Shown one piece after another: positions 23,607-34,205 of a DNA stretch of 64,000 nucleotides; the first letter of the stretch is position 1; each line of letters opens with the position of its first letter. The DNA comes from Cynocephalus volans (Eukaryota > Chordata > Mammalia > Dermoptera > Cynocephalidae), in NCBI RefSeq assembly GCF_027409185.1, contig NC_084469.1:29564293-29628292 (forward strand), in the 5' to 3' direction. Made by a program: the position numbers and the translations under genes. Under the pieces are notes generated by a model, which worked only from the letters and a program-made list of their open reading frames with translations, had not been told where the DNA came from and searched no databases.

Positions 23607-23745
23607 GGGCCGAGCCCGTGGCGCACTCAGGAGAGTGCGGTGCTGGGAGTGCAGTGACGCTCCCGCCGCGGGTTTGGATCCTATATAGGAATGGCCGGTG
23701 CACTCACTGGCTGAGTGCCGGTCACGAAAAAGACAAAAAAAAAAA
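23607..23745 (+). mobile_element. CYN-type SINE, subtype B, with target-site duplication
   Basis: Begins GGGCCGAGCCCGTGGCGCAC and ends GAGTGCCGGTCACGAAAAAG plus an A-run. AAAATTGACAAAACA flanks it at 23592-23606 and 23746-23760. It keeps part of the main-type left unit (GAGAGTGCGGTGCTGG), so it is intermediate in structure. Confidence 0.95.
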
Positions 23746-24022
23746 AAAATTGACAAAACAGAACTTAAGGAAAAAAACAATCATGGGGGCAAAGAAAAAC
23801 AAAAAGGGGCCACAGATCAAGAAGATATAAGAACCACTAAATACATGTACCTAGTTATACACCCTGAAATCATGTATAGTCATAACCAACATAACTACAA
23901 CAAGAAATAGATCAAACACCACTTAGAAACTTGTACCTCACACAGACAAGAATGTAGACAATTTAGATGACTTAATAAATCAACTTGAACTAGTACTTGT
24001 GTGTAAATAAATAAATATGTTC

Positions 24023-24060
24023 CCATACCAGCCAGCCATCTAAATAAATAAATAAACAAA
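24023..24060 (+). mobile_element. CYN-type SINE, 5'-truncated scrap
   Basis: Only the monomer 3' end (CATACCAGCCAGCCATC) and an (AAAT)n tail are left. AAATAAATA-type sequence lies on both sides. Confidence 0.55.
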
Positions 24061-24657
24061 TACATATGTATGTATGGGTGCATGTTTGTGTATGCTTCCC
24101 CTAAATATAACCACCCAAAAGTGTATATTTTTTGTAACTACACTGAAAACATTGACAAAATTAACCACGTACCACGTCTCTAAGAAAACCTCAATAAAAC
24201 CCAAAGGTCAATATCACATATGCTTTCTGTCCATAATGCAATAAAAATAAAAATCAGTAAAAAGGATAACATTAAAGATTCTTTATGTCTGGAAACTAAA
24301 AATTATACTACTATATAGCCCTTGGATCAAAAAGGAAGTTATAACGCATATTTATAAAATACTTGTATTTGAATGACAAAACAGTACACACCAAAATATA
24401 TAGGACACCGTTAAATAGAGTAAAATATATAGCCTTATATATATAGACAAATTTATTAGAAAGCAAATGTGCTAAGCATTAAAAGCAAGAAGTTAGAAAA
24501 AAGTAACAGAATAAACCCAAAGGAACAGGAAGGAAGGAAATAACAAAGATAAGAAATAAATCTTTATCATTGATAAAATGGATTATCAAGAGAGGAACAA
24601 CTAATAAAATCAAAACCTTTTTTTTTTCTTAATTTGCTCCTTAAAGCCTGTTTTTTA

Positions 24658-24757
24658 GGGGCTGGCCAGTTAGCAGTTGGTCAGAATGCAGCCTGGTAAT
24701 ATCAAGGTCAAGGGCTCAGTTCCCTGTACCAGCCAGCCACCAAAAAGAAAAAAAAAC
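24658..24757 (+). mobile_element. CYN-type SINE, monomer
   Basis: One unit (GGGGCTGGCCAGTTAGCAGT to CCAGCCACC plus an A-rich tail). Short T/A-rich repeats flank it. Confidence 0.88.
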
Positions 24758-24779
24758 GTTTTTTAAAAAAGCATACTAA

Positions 24780-24951
24780 GGGCCAGCCCATGGCTCACTC
24801 AGGAGAGTGTGGTGCTGATAACATCAAGGCCACGGGTTCCGATCCTATATATGGATGGCCGGTTTGCTCACTGGCTGAGCGTGGTGCTGACAACACCAAG
24901 CCAAGGGTTAAGATCCCCTTACTGGTCATCTTTAAAAAAAAAAAAAAAAAA
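24780..24951 (+). mobile_element. CYN-type SINE, dimer, with target-site duplication
   Basis: Flanked by AAAGCATACTAA and AAGGCATACTAA. It lies only about 20 bp from the preceding monomer in the same orientation. Confidence 0.92.
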
Positions 24952-25787
24952 GGCATACTAATACTATACAAACCTCTGCTTAGACTACTCAAGAAAGAGA
25001 TGATGCAAATAAAATAAAAACATAAAAAGGAAAATAGTATAAACACAATAGAGATTTTAAACACTAGACAAAAATGAATAAATTTGTGGGAAAATATAAA
25101 ATGACAAAATTGGTATGAGAAAAAATAGAAAAGTTGAGTAGAATAAGCATCATTAAAGAAAATGCATAGTAATAAAAGACCTCTGCCTACCTACCCCCCA
25201 AAAGCAATCCAGATTCAGATAGTTTTGTAGGCAAATTCTACCAAATATTAAAATAATTGATAGACGATTGCTTTATACAAATTGTTCCAGAAATTAGAAA
25301 AAAGAGTAAAAGCTTCTTAACTCATTTTAGGGCTTAATATCACTTTGTTTCTAACCCAGATAATGACAATAAAAAGAGAAAAACCTAAAATCTAGCAATA
25401 AATACGTTTTCTTATAAATTACCCAGTTCCAGGTATTTTGTTACACCATACGGTGGGTTTGGAGTTAAACCTTACAGCCCAGCCATTCTACTCCTAGGTA
25501 TTTACCCAAAAGAAATGAAATATATGTCCATTCAAAGGCTTATACACAAATACTTATAGCAATGTTATTCACAAAAACCAAAAACTAGAAACATCATCAG
25601 GATTCAGCTGGAATACTGCATTGCAATACAAAGGAAAAAATTACTGATATATCGAACAACATGAATGAATCTCAAAATCATTAAAATGAATGAAAGGAAA
25701 ATGGAAAACTAATCTATAGTGAGACAGGCTCTGGTTGCCTAGAACTGGGGCAGATGGACCAAAAAGAGGCACAAGAAATCTTTTGAT

Positions 25788-25963
25788 GGGCCGGCCCGTG
25801 GCTCACTCGGGAGAGTGCGGTGCTGATAACACCAAGGCCCCGGGTTCGGATCCCATATATGGATGGCCGGTTCGCTCACTGGCTGAGCGTGGTGCTGACA
25901 ACACCAAGTCAAGGGTTAAGATCCCCTTACCGGTCATCTTTTAAAAAAAAAAAAAAAAAAAAA
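25788..25963 (+). mobile_element. CYN-type SINE, dimer, young copy
   Basis: Close to the apparent consensus, with CpGs intact (GGGCCGGCCCGTGGCTCACT) and a pure A-tail of more than 20. The perfect duplication AAGAAATCTTTTGAT lies at 25773-25787 and 25964-25978. It is among the youngest copies in the window. Confidence 0.97.
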
Positions 25964-26141
25964 AAGAAATCTTTTGATTAGTATCTACTATCTTGTAAAA
26001 AAAAAAAAAGGAAAGAAAAAAAATCTTGTTGGGGTGATGAAAATGCTTTATATCTTGATTGCAGTTCAAATTATACCCTTTAAATAGATGTAGTTTATTG
26101 TACATAAATTATACCTTAATAAAGTTGATTTTTTAAAAAGC

Positions 26142-26179
26142 AAAAAAATAAAATAAAATAAAATAAAATAAAATAAAAT
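26142..26179. repeat. (AAAAT)n microsatellite
   Basis: About seven pentamer units directly after the L1 3' end, so probably an expanded L1 tail. Confidence 0.9.
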
Positions 26180-26199
26180 CTATGTAATTTATTAACTAA

Positions 26200-27330
26200 C
26201 ATATATGTGAAAATGTTAAATAAAATATTAACTAACCAAATTCAATTATGTATAAAAAAATATATAACAAGTAAGAAGGTAAAGATAATTTGACATCAGA
26301 AAACCTAACAAGGTAATTCATTAACAAACTAAGGAAGGAAAAACATGGGATTATTTAAATAAATACAGAAAATAATTTGATAAACTTTAATACCTATTTA
26401 CCACAAAATGATAAATAGAAAACATAAATTAAGAAACAGAAATAGTTACATTAGATGTAAATATGTTGAACTATTCTATCAAGAGACTCTCAGATTGGAT
26501 TAAAAACAAATAATTAAAAAACAAGAATTTCCAGAGAATTTAGAAACTTAAGTTCTTAGAATAGAACTTCCATAACTTTGATAAACCACTTATGATCCTT
26601 TATGTACAAATGTAACACTTGACAGAGAAACTTTAGATAACATTCTCTTTAAGATTACTAATAAGACAGGATACCTACTAATGCCATTACTGTTTAATAT
26701 TTACATCATGGCCAGTAAAATATAGCAAATTTTAAAATGAGATGTATAAGGATTAGAAGGTATGATAGGTAGAATAATAGCCCCCAAAGATGTCCACTCC
26801 CTAATCCTCAGAATCAATGAATATTTTACCTTTCGTGGCAGAAGAGACTTTGCAGTTGTGATTAACGTGAGGATTCTGAGATAAGGAGATTAACCTGGAT
26901 TATCTGGGTGGACCTATGTAATCACAAAGGCACTTACAAGTGAAAGTGGGAAAAGAGTCAGAATTCCTCTGGAAAATGTGAAAAACACCAGACCAGCCAT
27001 TGCTGGTTTTGAGAATGGAAGGGGCCACTAGCCAAGGAATGCGAGCAGCTTCTAGAAGGTGGAAAAGGCAAGAAAATGGATTCTCCTCTAGAACCTGTAG
27101 AAAAGAATACAGGCCTTCAGCACTTTGGTTGCTCAGTGAGATTCATTTTGAGCTTCTGATCAATTTTAATAAGATAGTAAATTTGTGTTGCTTCAAGCCA
27201 CTAAATTGGTGGCAATGTGTTACAGCAGCAATAGGGAATTAATACAAAGGGAAGAGACGAAATTATTATTATTTGTAGATGGTATAATCATCTATATATA
27301 AAGGCCAGCGGAATCAACAAAATCTTGGAA
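26200..27330 (+). mobile_element. LINE1: Second degenerate L1, split by an LTR
   Basis: Endonuclease-region text at about 26,380-26,515 is about 85% identical by eye to that at 23,368-23,471. Reverse-transcriptase text follows ('aggatacctactaatgccattactgtttaatat', about 26,670). After the LTR it resumes with 'attattatttgtagatggtataatcatc', the position of the conserved FADD catalytic motif, here mutated (GAT to GGT). Confidence 0.75.
26763..27245 (+). mobile_element. MLT1-like LTR (ERVL-MaLR) inserted in L1
   Basis: Starts 'gataggtagaataatagcccccaaagatgtccac'. It contains 'ttggttgctcagtgagattcattttg' and ends 'ttgtgttgcttcaagccactaaattgg' to 'gcaatagggaattaatacaa'. Such ends are typical of solitary MaLR LTRs. 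The L1 text on either side belongs together, proving insertion. Confidence 0.75.
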
Positions 27331-27455
27331 ATCTTATGGGTCATTCAACCAAATGGCTGTGTTCCTCACCTACCATTATGCTACCAAGTGATAAGCCTTA
27401 CACATGCAAAATTTCTAATTACCTTTCCTGTGCCTCGCTCTTAAAAATAAATGGA

Positions 27456-27550
27456 ATGCTTTCTTTGTCAGCACATATACTAAAATTAGAACAATACAGA
27501 GAAGATAACACGGCCCCTGTGCAAGAATGACGTGCAAATTCATGAAAAAA
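27456..27550 (+). pseudogene. RNU6: U6 snRNA retropseudogene
   Basis: Follows U6 spliceosomal RNA over about 95 bases: 'tcagcacatatactaaaatt', 'acaatacagagaagat', 'ggcccctgtgcaagaatga' and 'gtgcaaattcatgaa', ending in an A-run. The 5' stem is mutated and several conserved bases are changed. A near repeat AAATAAATGGA lies on both sides (about 27,444-27,454 and 27,555-27,565), as expected for an L1-mobilised copy. No upstream U6 promoter elements (PSE, TATA) are seen, so it is not expected to be expressed. Confidence 0.93.
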
Positions 27551-27766
27551 AATTTAAATAAATGGATAGATAAGGATCAGACATTTGATGGAGCTTGGGT
27601 GAGACAGAGACAATGCAGAGAAAAGAAGAAAACTTTAAAAAAAACCCCACCCAATTACAGTGAATATTCCCAGATCTCAGAGAAGGCATCACATTTATGA
27701 AAGAAAAACAGGATGTTTTTTAAAAGGAATGTTCAGCAAATAAGAAGTTAAAAACACACCAATAGA

Positions 27767-27853
27767 GGGCTGGCCGGTTCAGCTCAGTTGGTTAGAGCAC
27801 AGCCTTGTAACACAATACCCGCCAGCCCCTAAAAAATAAAAAATAAAAATAAA
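27767..27853 (+). mobile_element. CYN-type SINE, monomer with internal deletion
   Basis: GGGCTGGCCGGTTCAGCTCA starts it. The B-box region is deleted (CCTTGTAACACAATACCCGC). CCAATAGAG/CCAATAGAA flanks it. Confidence 0.85.
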
Positions 27854-28068
27854 CATATGCCAATAGAAAAGGTTGGAAGACAAGGTTAAGAAAATCTCTT
27901 AAGATGTAGAATAAGAAAGAGGAAGAGGGGAGAGTAAAGAAAGGATTGTTTGTTTAGAAGATCCAACAACAAAATAATAGGAGTTTCAGGAAAAAAAGAG
28001 AACAGAGAAAAATTGTTGGGAAGAAAGCATTACAGATAATTTCCCAGAATTAAAAGATGAATTTTCAG

Positions 28069-28210
28069 GGCTGAGCCCGTGGCGCACTCGGTAGCGTGCT
28101 GCGCTAGCAGCGCGGCGACGCTCCCGCCGCCGCGGGTTCGGATCCTATATACGGATGACCGGTGCACTCCCTGGCTGAGCGCCGGTCACGGGGAAAAAAA
28201 AAAAAAAAAA
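28069..28210 (+). mobile_element. CYN-type SINE, subtype B (most GC-rich), with target-site duplication
   Basis: The left unit reads GTGCTGCGCTAGCAGCGCGG then GACGCTCCCGCCGCCGCGGG, and the right unit ends GAGCGCCGGTCACGGGG plus an A-run. AAGATGAATTTTCAG occurs at 28054-28068 and 28211-28225. CpGs are largely intact, suggesting recent insertion. Confidence 0.95.
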
Positions 28211-28383
28211 AAGATGAATTTTCAGATGAGATTGGGCACATTGTATGGTATGGTATGGCCATAGACAAAGGATGAATTTTCAAATTGAAAAGCCCTGACA
28301 ACCGTCCTGCATGATTATTGAGGAAACACCTGAACCAAGCCAATCTTCATGAAATTTTGGAACACTAGGGACAGTAGAAATCT

Positions 28384-28547
28384 CTTTTTTTTTTTTTTGA
28401 CCGGGAAGGGGATTGCAACCCTCAGCATGGTGGTGTCTGCACCGCGCTCAGCCAGTGAGCGCACCAGCCATCCCTATATAGGATCTGAACCCGCAGCCTC
28501 GGCGCTGCCAGTGACTGCACTCTCCGAGTGAGCCACGGGGCCGGCCC
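28384..28547 (-). mobile_element. CYN-type SINE, intermediate subtype C, with target-site duplication
   Basis: The tail-proximal end reads GACCGGGAAGGGGATTGCAA, where main-type dimers have GGGATCTTAACC. GACAGTAGAAATCT flanks it at 28370-28383 and 28548-28561. Confidence 0.95.
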
Positions 28548-29518
28548 GACAGTAGAAATCTTAAAAGAAAACAAACAGGTCATATATAGAGTCAGGAATC
28601 AGAATGACTCTGGATCTCTCATAAACATTGGCTTCTAGAAGACCGTGAAGAAATGCTTTCAAAATTCTGAGGAAAAATTGATCTCCAAATAAAAGTCTAG
28701 TCAAACCATAATCCAAGTGTGACAGGGTAATAAATACATATTTGCACATGCATGGCCTCAAAAAATTTATCTTCTATGCAAGTAAATTTCTCAGTGAGTT
28801 CCAGGAGGATGATTATTGCAATGAAGATAACACGTGTCCATAGAATACGGTCTCTGACATAAATTAGAGACCAAGGATGGACGTGTGAGGAAGTCCAGAC
28901 AATAGTTCTTCAGCAGGTTTCAGGAGTAACTCATCTGTATTGGAGCAGGAAGATAGAAAGCTTCAGGGGAAACATCACCAAGATAGCTTTCCTGCTGTGT
29001 TTGCCTATATTGAGAGTTATGCTGCAGATTTTGCATATGGCAAAGGTACAGAGAAAAGCAACCAACCAACAGAGCAAGGTCATCTCGAATGCTGGGGAAA
29101 ACAAAAAGTTGTATAAGACAGGACATGTAATCGTGGCACATTATGAACAATATCACATGGTTACAACAAGTTAGGCACTGAGTATTGATTTAAAAATGAT
29201 AATGGAACCATATTGGAAGGATGATGAAGGATATGTATGTGAGTGTGTGTCCGTATGTCGACGCCTGGTGTAAATTAGAGAAAAATCCTATTTCTATAGT
29301 AAGTAGACAATAGATTATATATAAAATGGGAACATTTACAAATGACTGTAAGTGTCTTGTTTAGAGATATGAAGATAAATACAAGAAGATCTAAGAGGGG
29401 GTAGGTGGTGGCTTGTGGGGAGTGAGACTTGGGCCTGGGGAGAGATGGACCAGGGGGTTACTAAACTTTATTAAAAACCTTATAGATTTTATTTTATTAT
29501 TTTATTTTATTTTATTTT

Positions 29519-29593
29519 ATTTTTAGCCACTGGCTGGTATGGGGATCCTAACTGTTGATACTGGTCTCATACCACACTCTAACCAGCTGAGTC
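29519..29593 (-). mobile_element. CYN-type SINE, monomer, diverged
   Basis: Antisense monomer signature 'agccactggctggtatgggga' to 'ctctaaccagctgagt', flanked by TATTTTATTTTA-type repeats. Confidence 0.75.
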
Positions 29594-29599
29594 TATTTT

Positions 29600-30830
29600 A
29601 TTTTTTAAATTTATTCACATATATTATTTAAAAAGTCAATTCTCCCAAAATTAATGTGTACATTAAATGCAGTTCCATCCAAAATGACATGAGGATTTAC
29701 TGAGAAATTTGACAAACTTTTTCTTATTAGAATAACTAAATTGATTTTGAAAACAAAGAGCAACAAGAGGAAAGTAGCTCAGATTTTATGATATTCTATG
29801 GAGCCACAGTTATAAAACCAGAATGGTGACACTACAGGAACAGAAACATAAGCCAGAGGAACAGAACAGAGAGCTCTGAAACAGATCCATACATCTGTGG
29901 GAATTTGATATAAGACCAAAAAAAAAAACCCCACAACAAATCAATACGGAAAGGACAAATTATTAAGTAGGTGATGTCAGGAGAACTGTCTCACTATTTG
30001 GAGAAAAATAAAGTATGATTCATATCACACATCAATCTGCACTCCAGAGAAATTAAATACCTATATAAAAAAGAAAAAGAATACATAAAAGACAGGAAAC
30101 CCACCAGGAAAAAAATGTGTAAAGGCTATAAATAGGTAACTCCCAGATGGGGAAATGCAAATGACAAGCATAAGAGATGTTCAAACTCACTGGTAATCAA
30201 TTAAATGCAAATTATGACAATGAGATATCATTTTATACCTATCATGGGGCAAAAATTGGAGAGTTAGAAAACAGCAAGTGATGGTGAGAATTGGAGAAAT
30301 GATCATCCTTTTGCGTCATTATGGGAATTCAAACTGGTACAGATGTTCTGGAAAGAAATCTAGCAGAATTGGGGAAGTCAAGGAATTCAAGGATGCCAAG
30401 ATCCAATAACCAGCAATCCCAGCCTGGGGTATGTACCAGAGAGTTTTCAGGTTCGTAAGGGGCCACATGCAAGGACGTTCACTGCAGCTTTGTTGTGGAA
30501 ATGAGGAGCTGGGGCATCCTAAGTGTCCATCACCAGTGGAGTATTTGGGTGCATCCTGTGTAATGCTGCTCAGCAGTAGGACCTATGAGCTAGATGTACA
30601 TTCAGCAGCAGGAGTAAGTCATAAAAACAGTGTTGAGCAAAAAAATAAAAGACACAGAACAAGATTCTCAGGCCAATGTAAAACACACACACAAAACAGC
30701 AGTACATACATACATTTTTATAATACATAGATTTCCAAGGGCACATTTCAAACACATAACGGTGGGTTATGTGGGAGGGGATGGAGTATGTACACCAAGA
30801 ATAAGAGAGGGGTAAAAATAAGCAAAGGAC
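29600..30830 (+). mobile_element. LINE1: L1 LINE, ORF2 end and 3' UTR, degenerate
   Basis: Starts in the ORF2 C-terminal region ('attaatgtgtacattaaatgcagttccatccaaaat') and continues into 'ctcactggtaatcaattaaatgcaaatta' and 'ttcactgcagctttgttgtggaaatgagg'. It ends at about 30,830 with an L1-type purine-rich stretch. Frames are broken. Confidence 0.75.
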
Positions 30831-31394
30831 CTTACACAGACCATATGCACTATGAACCAAAGAATCTGATGAGCTCAACTCTCAGCCTACAAGACATCCC
30901 CCGCCCCCAACATTTTTTGGATGCAATTTCAGCAAAAATCTCAATGGAATTTCTTGAGGACTTTGCAATATAATTCCAAGGTTTTCCTGGAAGAATAAAT
31001 CATGAAGAAAAAATATAAAAACTGAAAAAAAAAAAAGAGTATCTAGCAGTGACTTGGCCTACCAGATAATAGCATGTATAAATAATGCAGCAGTCACTAG
31101 AACAGTAGGTTATTGGCACAGGAATAGACACAAGAGTCAATAGAACAGAAAATAAAGAGCAGAAATGGACCCAGGAATTTGTCAAAAGCTACTAGATGTT
31201 GAGTGGCATTTCAAACAGTGGGGGAAAGCTGGATTTGACAACAAATGATTGGAAAATTGACTAATGATTTTGGGGGGAACTTAGAAAAATACAGACCAAT
31301 GATCAAAACCTTTGAAAGCAGACAGACTTGGGGTTTGAATGCCAATTTGTAGCTGTATAATTGCAGACAAGATACTTAACCTCTCTAAGCCTCA

Positions 31395-31402
<8 letters not shown>

Positions 31403-31431
<29 letters not shown>

Positions 31432-31458
31432 GGCAGCTGGGTGACATGGGCATCCAAA
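31403..31458 (-). mobile_element. CYN-type SINE scrap with a (CT)n tail
   Basis: Only GGCAGCTGGGTGACATGGGC of the monomer 3' end remains. CCTCATCTCTCTC / CCTCATTTCTCTC flanks it. The place of the usual T-run is taken by about 35 bases of CT repeat. Confidence 0.7.
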
Positions 31459-31507
31459 CCCTCATTTCTCTCACATTTAAAAGCAAAGTAATAATGGATA
31501 ATGGGCG

Positions 31508-31536
31508 TAAAATAAATAAATAAATAAATAAATAAA
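31508..31536. repeat. (AAAT)n microsatellite
   Basis: About seven tetramer units within the MIR-like segment. Confidence 0.9.
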
Positions 31537-32079
31537 CGGTGCCTGTCACACAAAATATGCCTCATAAAAGTTAGCTGTTATTATTTCTTCTACCCTATAA
31601 CACATGCAAAGTAATGTGCAAAAGGAGACCATAAATGTTCTAGAAAGAAAGTAAACGAGCATTACTATGATCTTAGGAAGCAGAAAGACTGCTTAGGGTC
31701 CAAATATGACCCTAATGGTAGAAAACATGAAGGAAAAGGTAATAATTCTGACTACCAAAAAACCCAAAAAACAAAAACTTCTTTAGGCCAAAATCCGTCC
31801 TCAAAGTCAAAATACAAATGGCAAACTAGGGGAAATATTCACAATAAATGTGATAAACAAATCATTCATAGTTTCTGACTAGTCAACAAGGAGAACAAGG
31901 ATACAGCAATAGAAAAATTCGCCAAGAACATTAGAAAATAAACAAAACAAAAAAGAGATTTCAAATAGATAAAGGCCGGGGAGGGAACATTTAACCTCTC
32001 TAATAAAGAATGCAAATTAAAATGAAATCCCATTTTTCATGTAGCAAATTATCACAACAAATTTTTATGGTAATATTCA

Positions 32080-32830
32080 CTTTTACTTAGCGTATTTTTG
32101 AATACCTGACCCACTCACCTCCCATTTTCAGATAATTCATTCCCATCAGCAGCCCTTGGTTAGGACGCCACTTGTCAAGGCAGTAGGAAGGACCAAGGCT
32201 GACTGAAAAAGGATGGACGCCTTATCGGAAGGCAGCCAATGCACTGAAAGGTCAGCTATCTGTGGTTTATGTGGCCATGTTGGAAAAGAATAACTTGACC
32301 CATCTTCTTTCTCAGCAAATAACTCAGAGGGAAGTTATCAATCCAAGGAGGCCACTTGAACTGAAACACCTAAAGAACCTAGGATAGGGCAGCATGTTTA
32401 CAGGCCATGTGCAAGCCAGAGTCATAAAGGAATAAGATCCAGTGGAAGAGAGCTGGGAGGAGCTAGGAGAAAGCTGAGCCGATAGACCACAGCAGCAGAT
32501 AAACCATCACAGAGAGACAGAGAGAGTTGGCTGTCTTCCATTCAGAATGACTGTCTCCAGCCCTCCCAGAGGCGCCATGGTTCATTTTTGCTTGTCTCAA
32601 ATTTCTTTATTTTTATACTAAAACTTCATTTACTCAAGCTATTTCCAGAGAATTTCTTTTTCTTACAACAAAAAGGAGTTCTGACAAACATGACATGGAT
32701 GAGACAGAGGCAAAATGATTGTTTTCATGCTTCTGGAGGGCAGTATCGGACACCTTAAAAAGGAGATCCAGTAATTCCACGTCTTGTTTCTAGTCATCAA
32801 GATGAAAGCACGGGGCTAGATAGAACATAA
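32080..32830. other. Unassigned stretch, possibly an LTR
   Basis: The right part ('tttatttttatactaaaacttcatttactcaagc') has a look of an LTR end, but I cannot support a family. No gene seen. Confidence 0.3.
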
Positions 32831-32834
32831 TATT

Positions 32835-32985
32835 TATCAAGTGTTCACTATATGGACTAAGTGCTTTACGTACATCATTTTATCCTCATGAGATTAAAAA
32901 AAATCCCCATGCCGATGTTATAGATGGAGAAATTGAGGCACTGAGACATATGGCAGAGACAGTGTCGCTCACCCAGTGTTCCACT
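32835..32985 (-). mobile_element. MIR SINE fragment
   Basis: Antisense MIR: 'tcaagtgttcactatatggactaagtgcttta' and 'gttatagatggagaaattgaggcactgagac'. Confidence 0.85.
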
Positions 32986-33447
32986 TATGCCCTCACATTT
33001 CCCAGCCCCTTTCAGTCAGGTGGGGCCAGGAAAGCCTATGTGTGATTCTCCAGCCTTTCTCTTCCCTTGCCATGGTGTCCAGAAGGGCCGTGTCCACATG
33101 AGGTGGTGGAGCCTCCATTAACCTGGTACTTTGAGTGTCTTTTGGAGCAGAGCCCCCCACTCCTCCCCACCGGCCCACACGGGATAGAGAATATACACTA
33201 TAAATAAGAAATAAATCTTAATGTGTTGTCTTACCAAGATTTCAATGTATTGTTTTGTTGTTTTAACTGCAGAACAACCCTGACTACTTTAACTAGTCCA
33301 AGGGATCTGGGTAACTTACCCCAGGGAACACAGCTGTACATGGCATTGTCAGGACTCAAACCCAGGTCCACCTGTGCTTTATTTATTTATTTTTTTTATT
33401 GTGGTAAAATGTATGTAACAGAAAATTTACCATTTTAACCATTTATA

Positions 33448-33818
33448 GGTGTATTAGTCTGTTTCTGTTGCTTATAACAAAATACCTGGAGCTGGATGAT
33501 TTGTAAGAACACAGAATTTATTGCTTACAGTTTCTGAGGCTGGGAAGTCCAAACACATCTGGTGAGGGTGTTGTTGATGGCTCACATGGGAGAAAATGGC
33601 GGAGCAGTGAGAACTAGAGACTAACCTCCTCATTCACTCTTTTTAAAGCCCTCAGAACCATGTCCTTGACCACCATTTTTAATCCATTCACTACAGCATG
33701 GTCCTACAATCTAATCAGCTCTTCAAAGCCCCACCTCAGTTACGATAATAGGATTTCCCACTCTCAACAGTCATAGTGGGAATTAAGTTTTGGGGGGACA
33801 TTCAACCTAAGGCAATAA
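33448..33818 (-). mobile_element. MST/THE1-type MaLR LTR (antisense), inserted in L1
   Basis: 'gtattagtctgtttctgttgcttataacaaaatacctgg' begins it and 'aattaagttttggggggacattcaacc' ends it. This is a solitary LTR of the ERVL-MaLR group, about 370 bp. Confidence 0.85.
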
Positions 33819-34117
33819 GCGTACAATTGAGTGGCAGCGAATTTATTCACAATGTTATACAATCATCAGCACTTTCCATTTCCAGGATTTTTTCATCATC
33901 CCAAACAGAAACTCCACTACCCGTTAAACGACATCCTATTTTCCCTCCACCAAACCCCGGTGACATTTATTCTACTTTCTGTCCCTCCGAATTTGCCTAT
34001 TTTAAGTACCCCATATAAGTGAAATCATGCAATATTTGTCCTCTGTGTGGCTTATTTCATGTGGTATAATGTTTTCAAGTTTCATCTATGTTGTAACATG
34101 TATCATTTCATTCCTTT

Positions 34118-34205
34118 TTTTTGTTGGCTGCCAAGTATGGGGATTGAACCTCAACCTTGTTGTTATCAGCATCATGCTCTAACCAACTGAGCCAACTGGA
34201 CAGCC
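34118..34205 (-). mobile_element. CYN-type SINE, monomer
   Basis: Inserted in the antisense L1, which resumes exactly after it. TTTCATTCCTTTTT / CCTCACTCCTTTTT flanks. Confidence 0.88.

Larger units (their letters stand above)
23330..26135 (+). mobile_element. LINE1: Degenerate L1 LINE: ORF2 endonuclease to 3' end, with internal deletion
   Basis: The A-rich text follows L1 ORF2 in order. Endonuclease-region sequence comes first ('ttacattaaatgtaaatatattgaac', 'agatcaagaagatataagaacc'), then the post-endonuclease linker (about 24,120-24,640). Next is the stretch before the reverse transcriptase ('agttttgtaggcaaattctaccaaata', 25,220 onward). From about 25,450 it jumps to the extreme 3' part ('gcccagccattctactcctaggtatttacc') and ends near 26,120 in 'tataccttaataaagttga'. 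The catalytic reverse transcriptase is missing. At least four CYN SINEs interrupt it. Confidence 0.75.
27880..29330 (+). mobile_element. L1/HAL1 ORF1-derived segment, degenerate
   Basis: Text such as 'caggtcatatatagagtcaggaatcagaatgac', 'ttcaaaattctgaggaaaaattgatctcca' and 'cctcaaaaaatttatcttctatgcaagtaa' follows the ORF1 C-terminal coding region of old L1 or HAL1 (half-L1) elements. It carries stops and two SINE insertions. No ORF2 text follows before 29.3 kb, which favours HAL1. Confidence 0.65.
31315..31585 (+). mobile_element. MIR-like SINE, split
   Basis: 'cagacttggggtttgaatgccaatttgtagctgtataa' and 'aagatacttaacctctctaagcctca' give the MIR core. After the CYN scrap it resumes at 'cctcatttctctcacatttaaa' and ends 'taaaagttagctgttatta'. 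Confidence 0.75.
30840..32075 (+). mobile_element. LINE1: L1 LINE fragments flanking a MIR-like segment
   Basis: 30,900-31,290 reads as ORF2 C-terminal text ('ggcctaccagataatagcatgtataaa', 'ggcacaggaatagacacaagagtcaatag'). 31,610-32,070 continues further 3' L1 text ('aaatggcaaactaggggaaatattcaca'). Between them lie MIR-like sequence and a SINE scrap. Confidence 0.65.

Noticed and set aside
23368-26511. 104-bp near-identical direct repeat 3 kb apart (23,368-23,471 and 26,408-26,511)
   Set aside because: Both fall in L1 ORF2 endonuclease-region text, so two copies of one L1 subfamily explain it without a segmental duplication.
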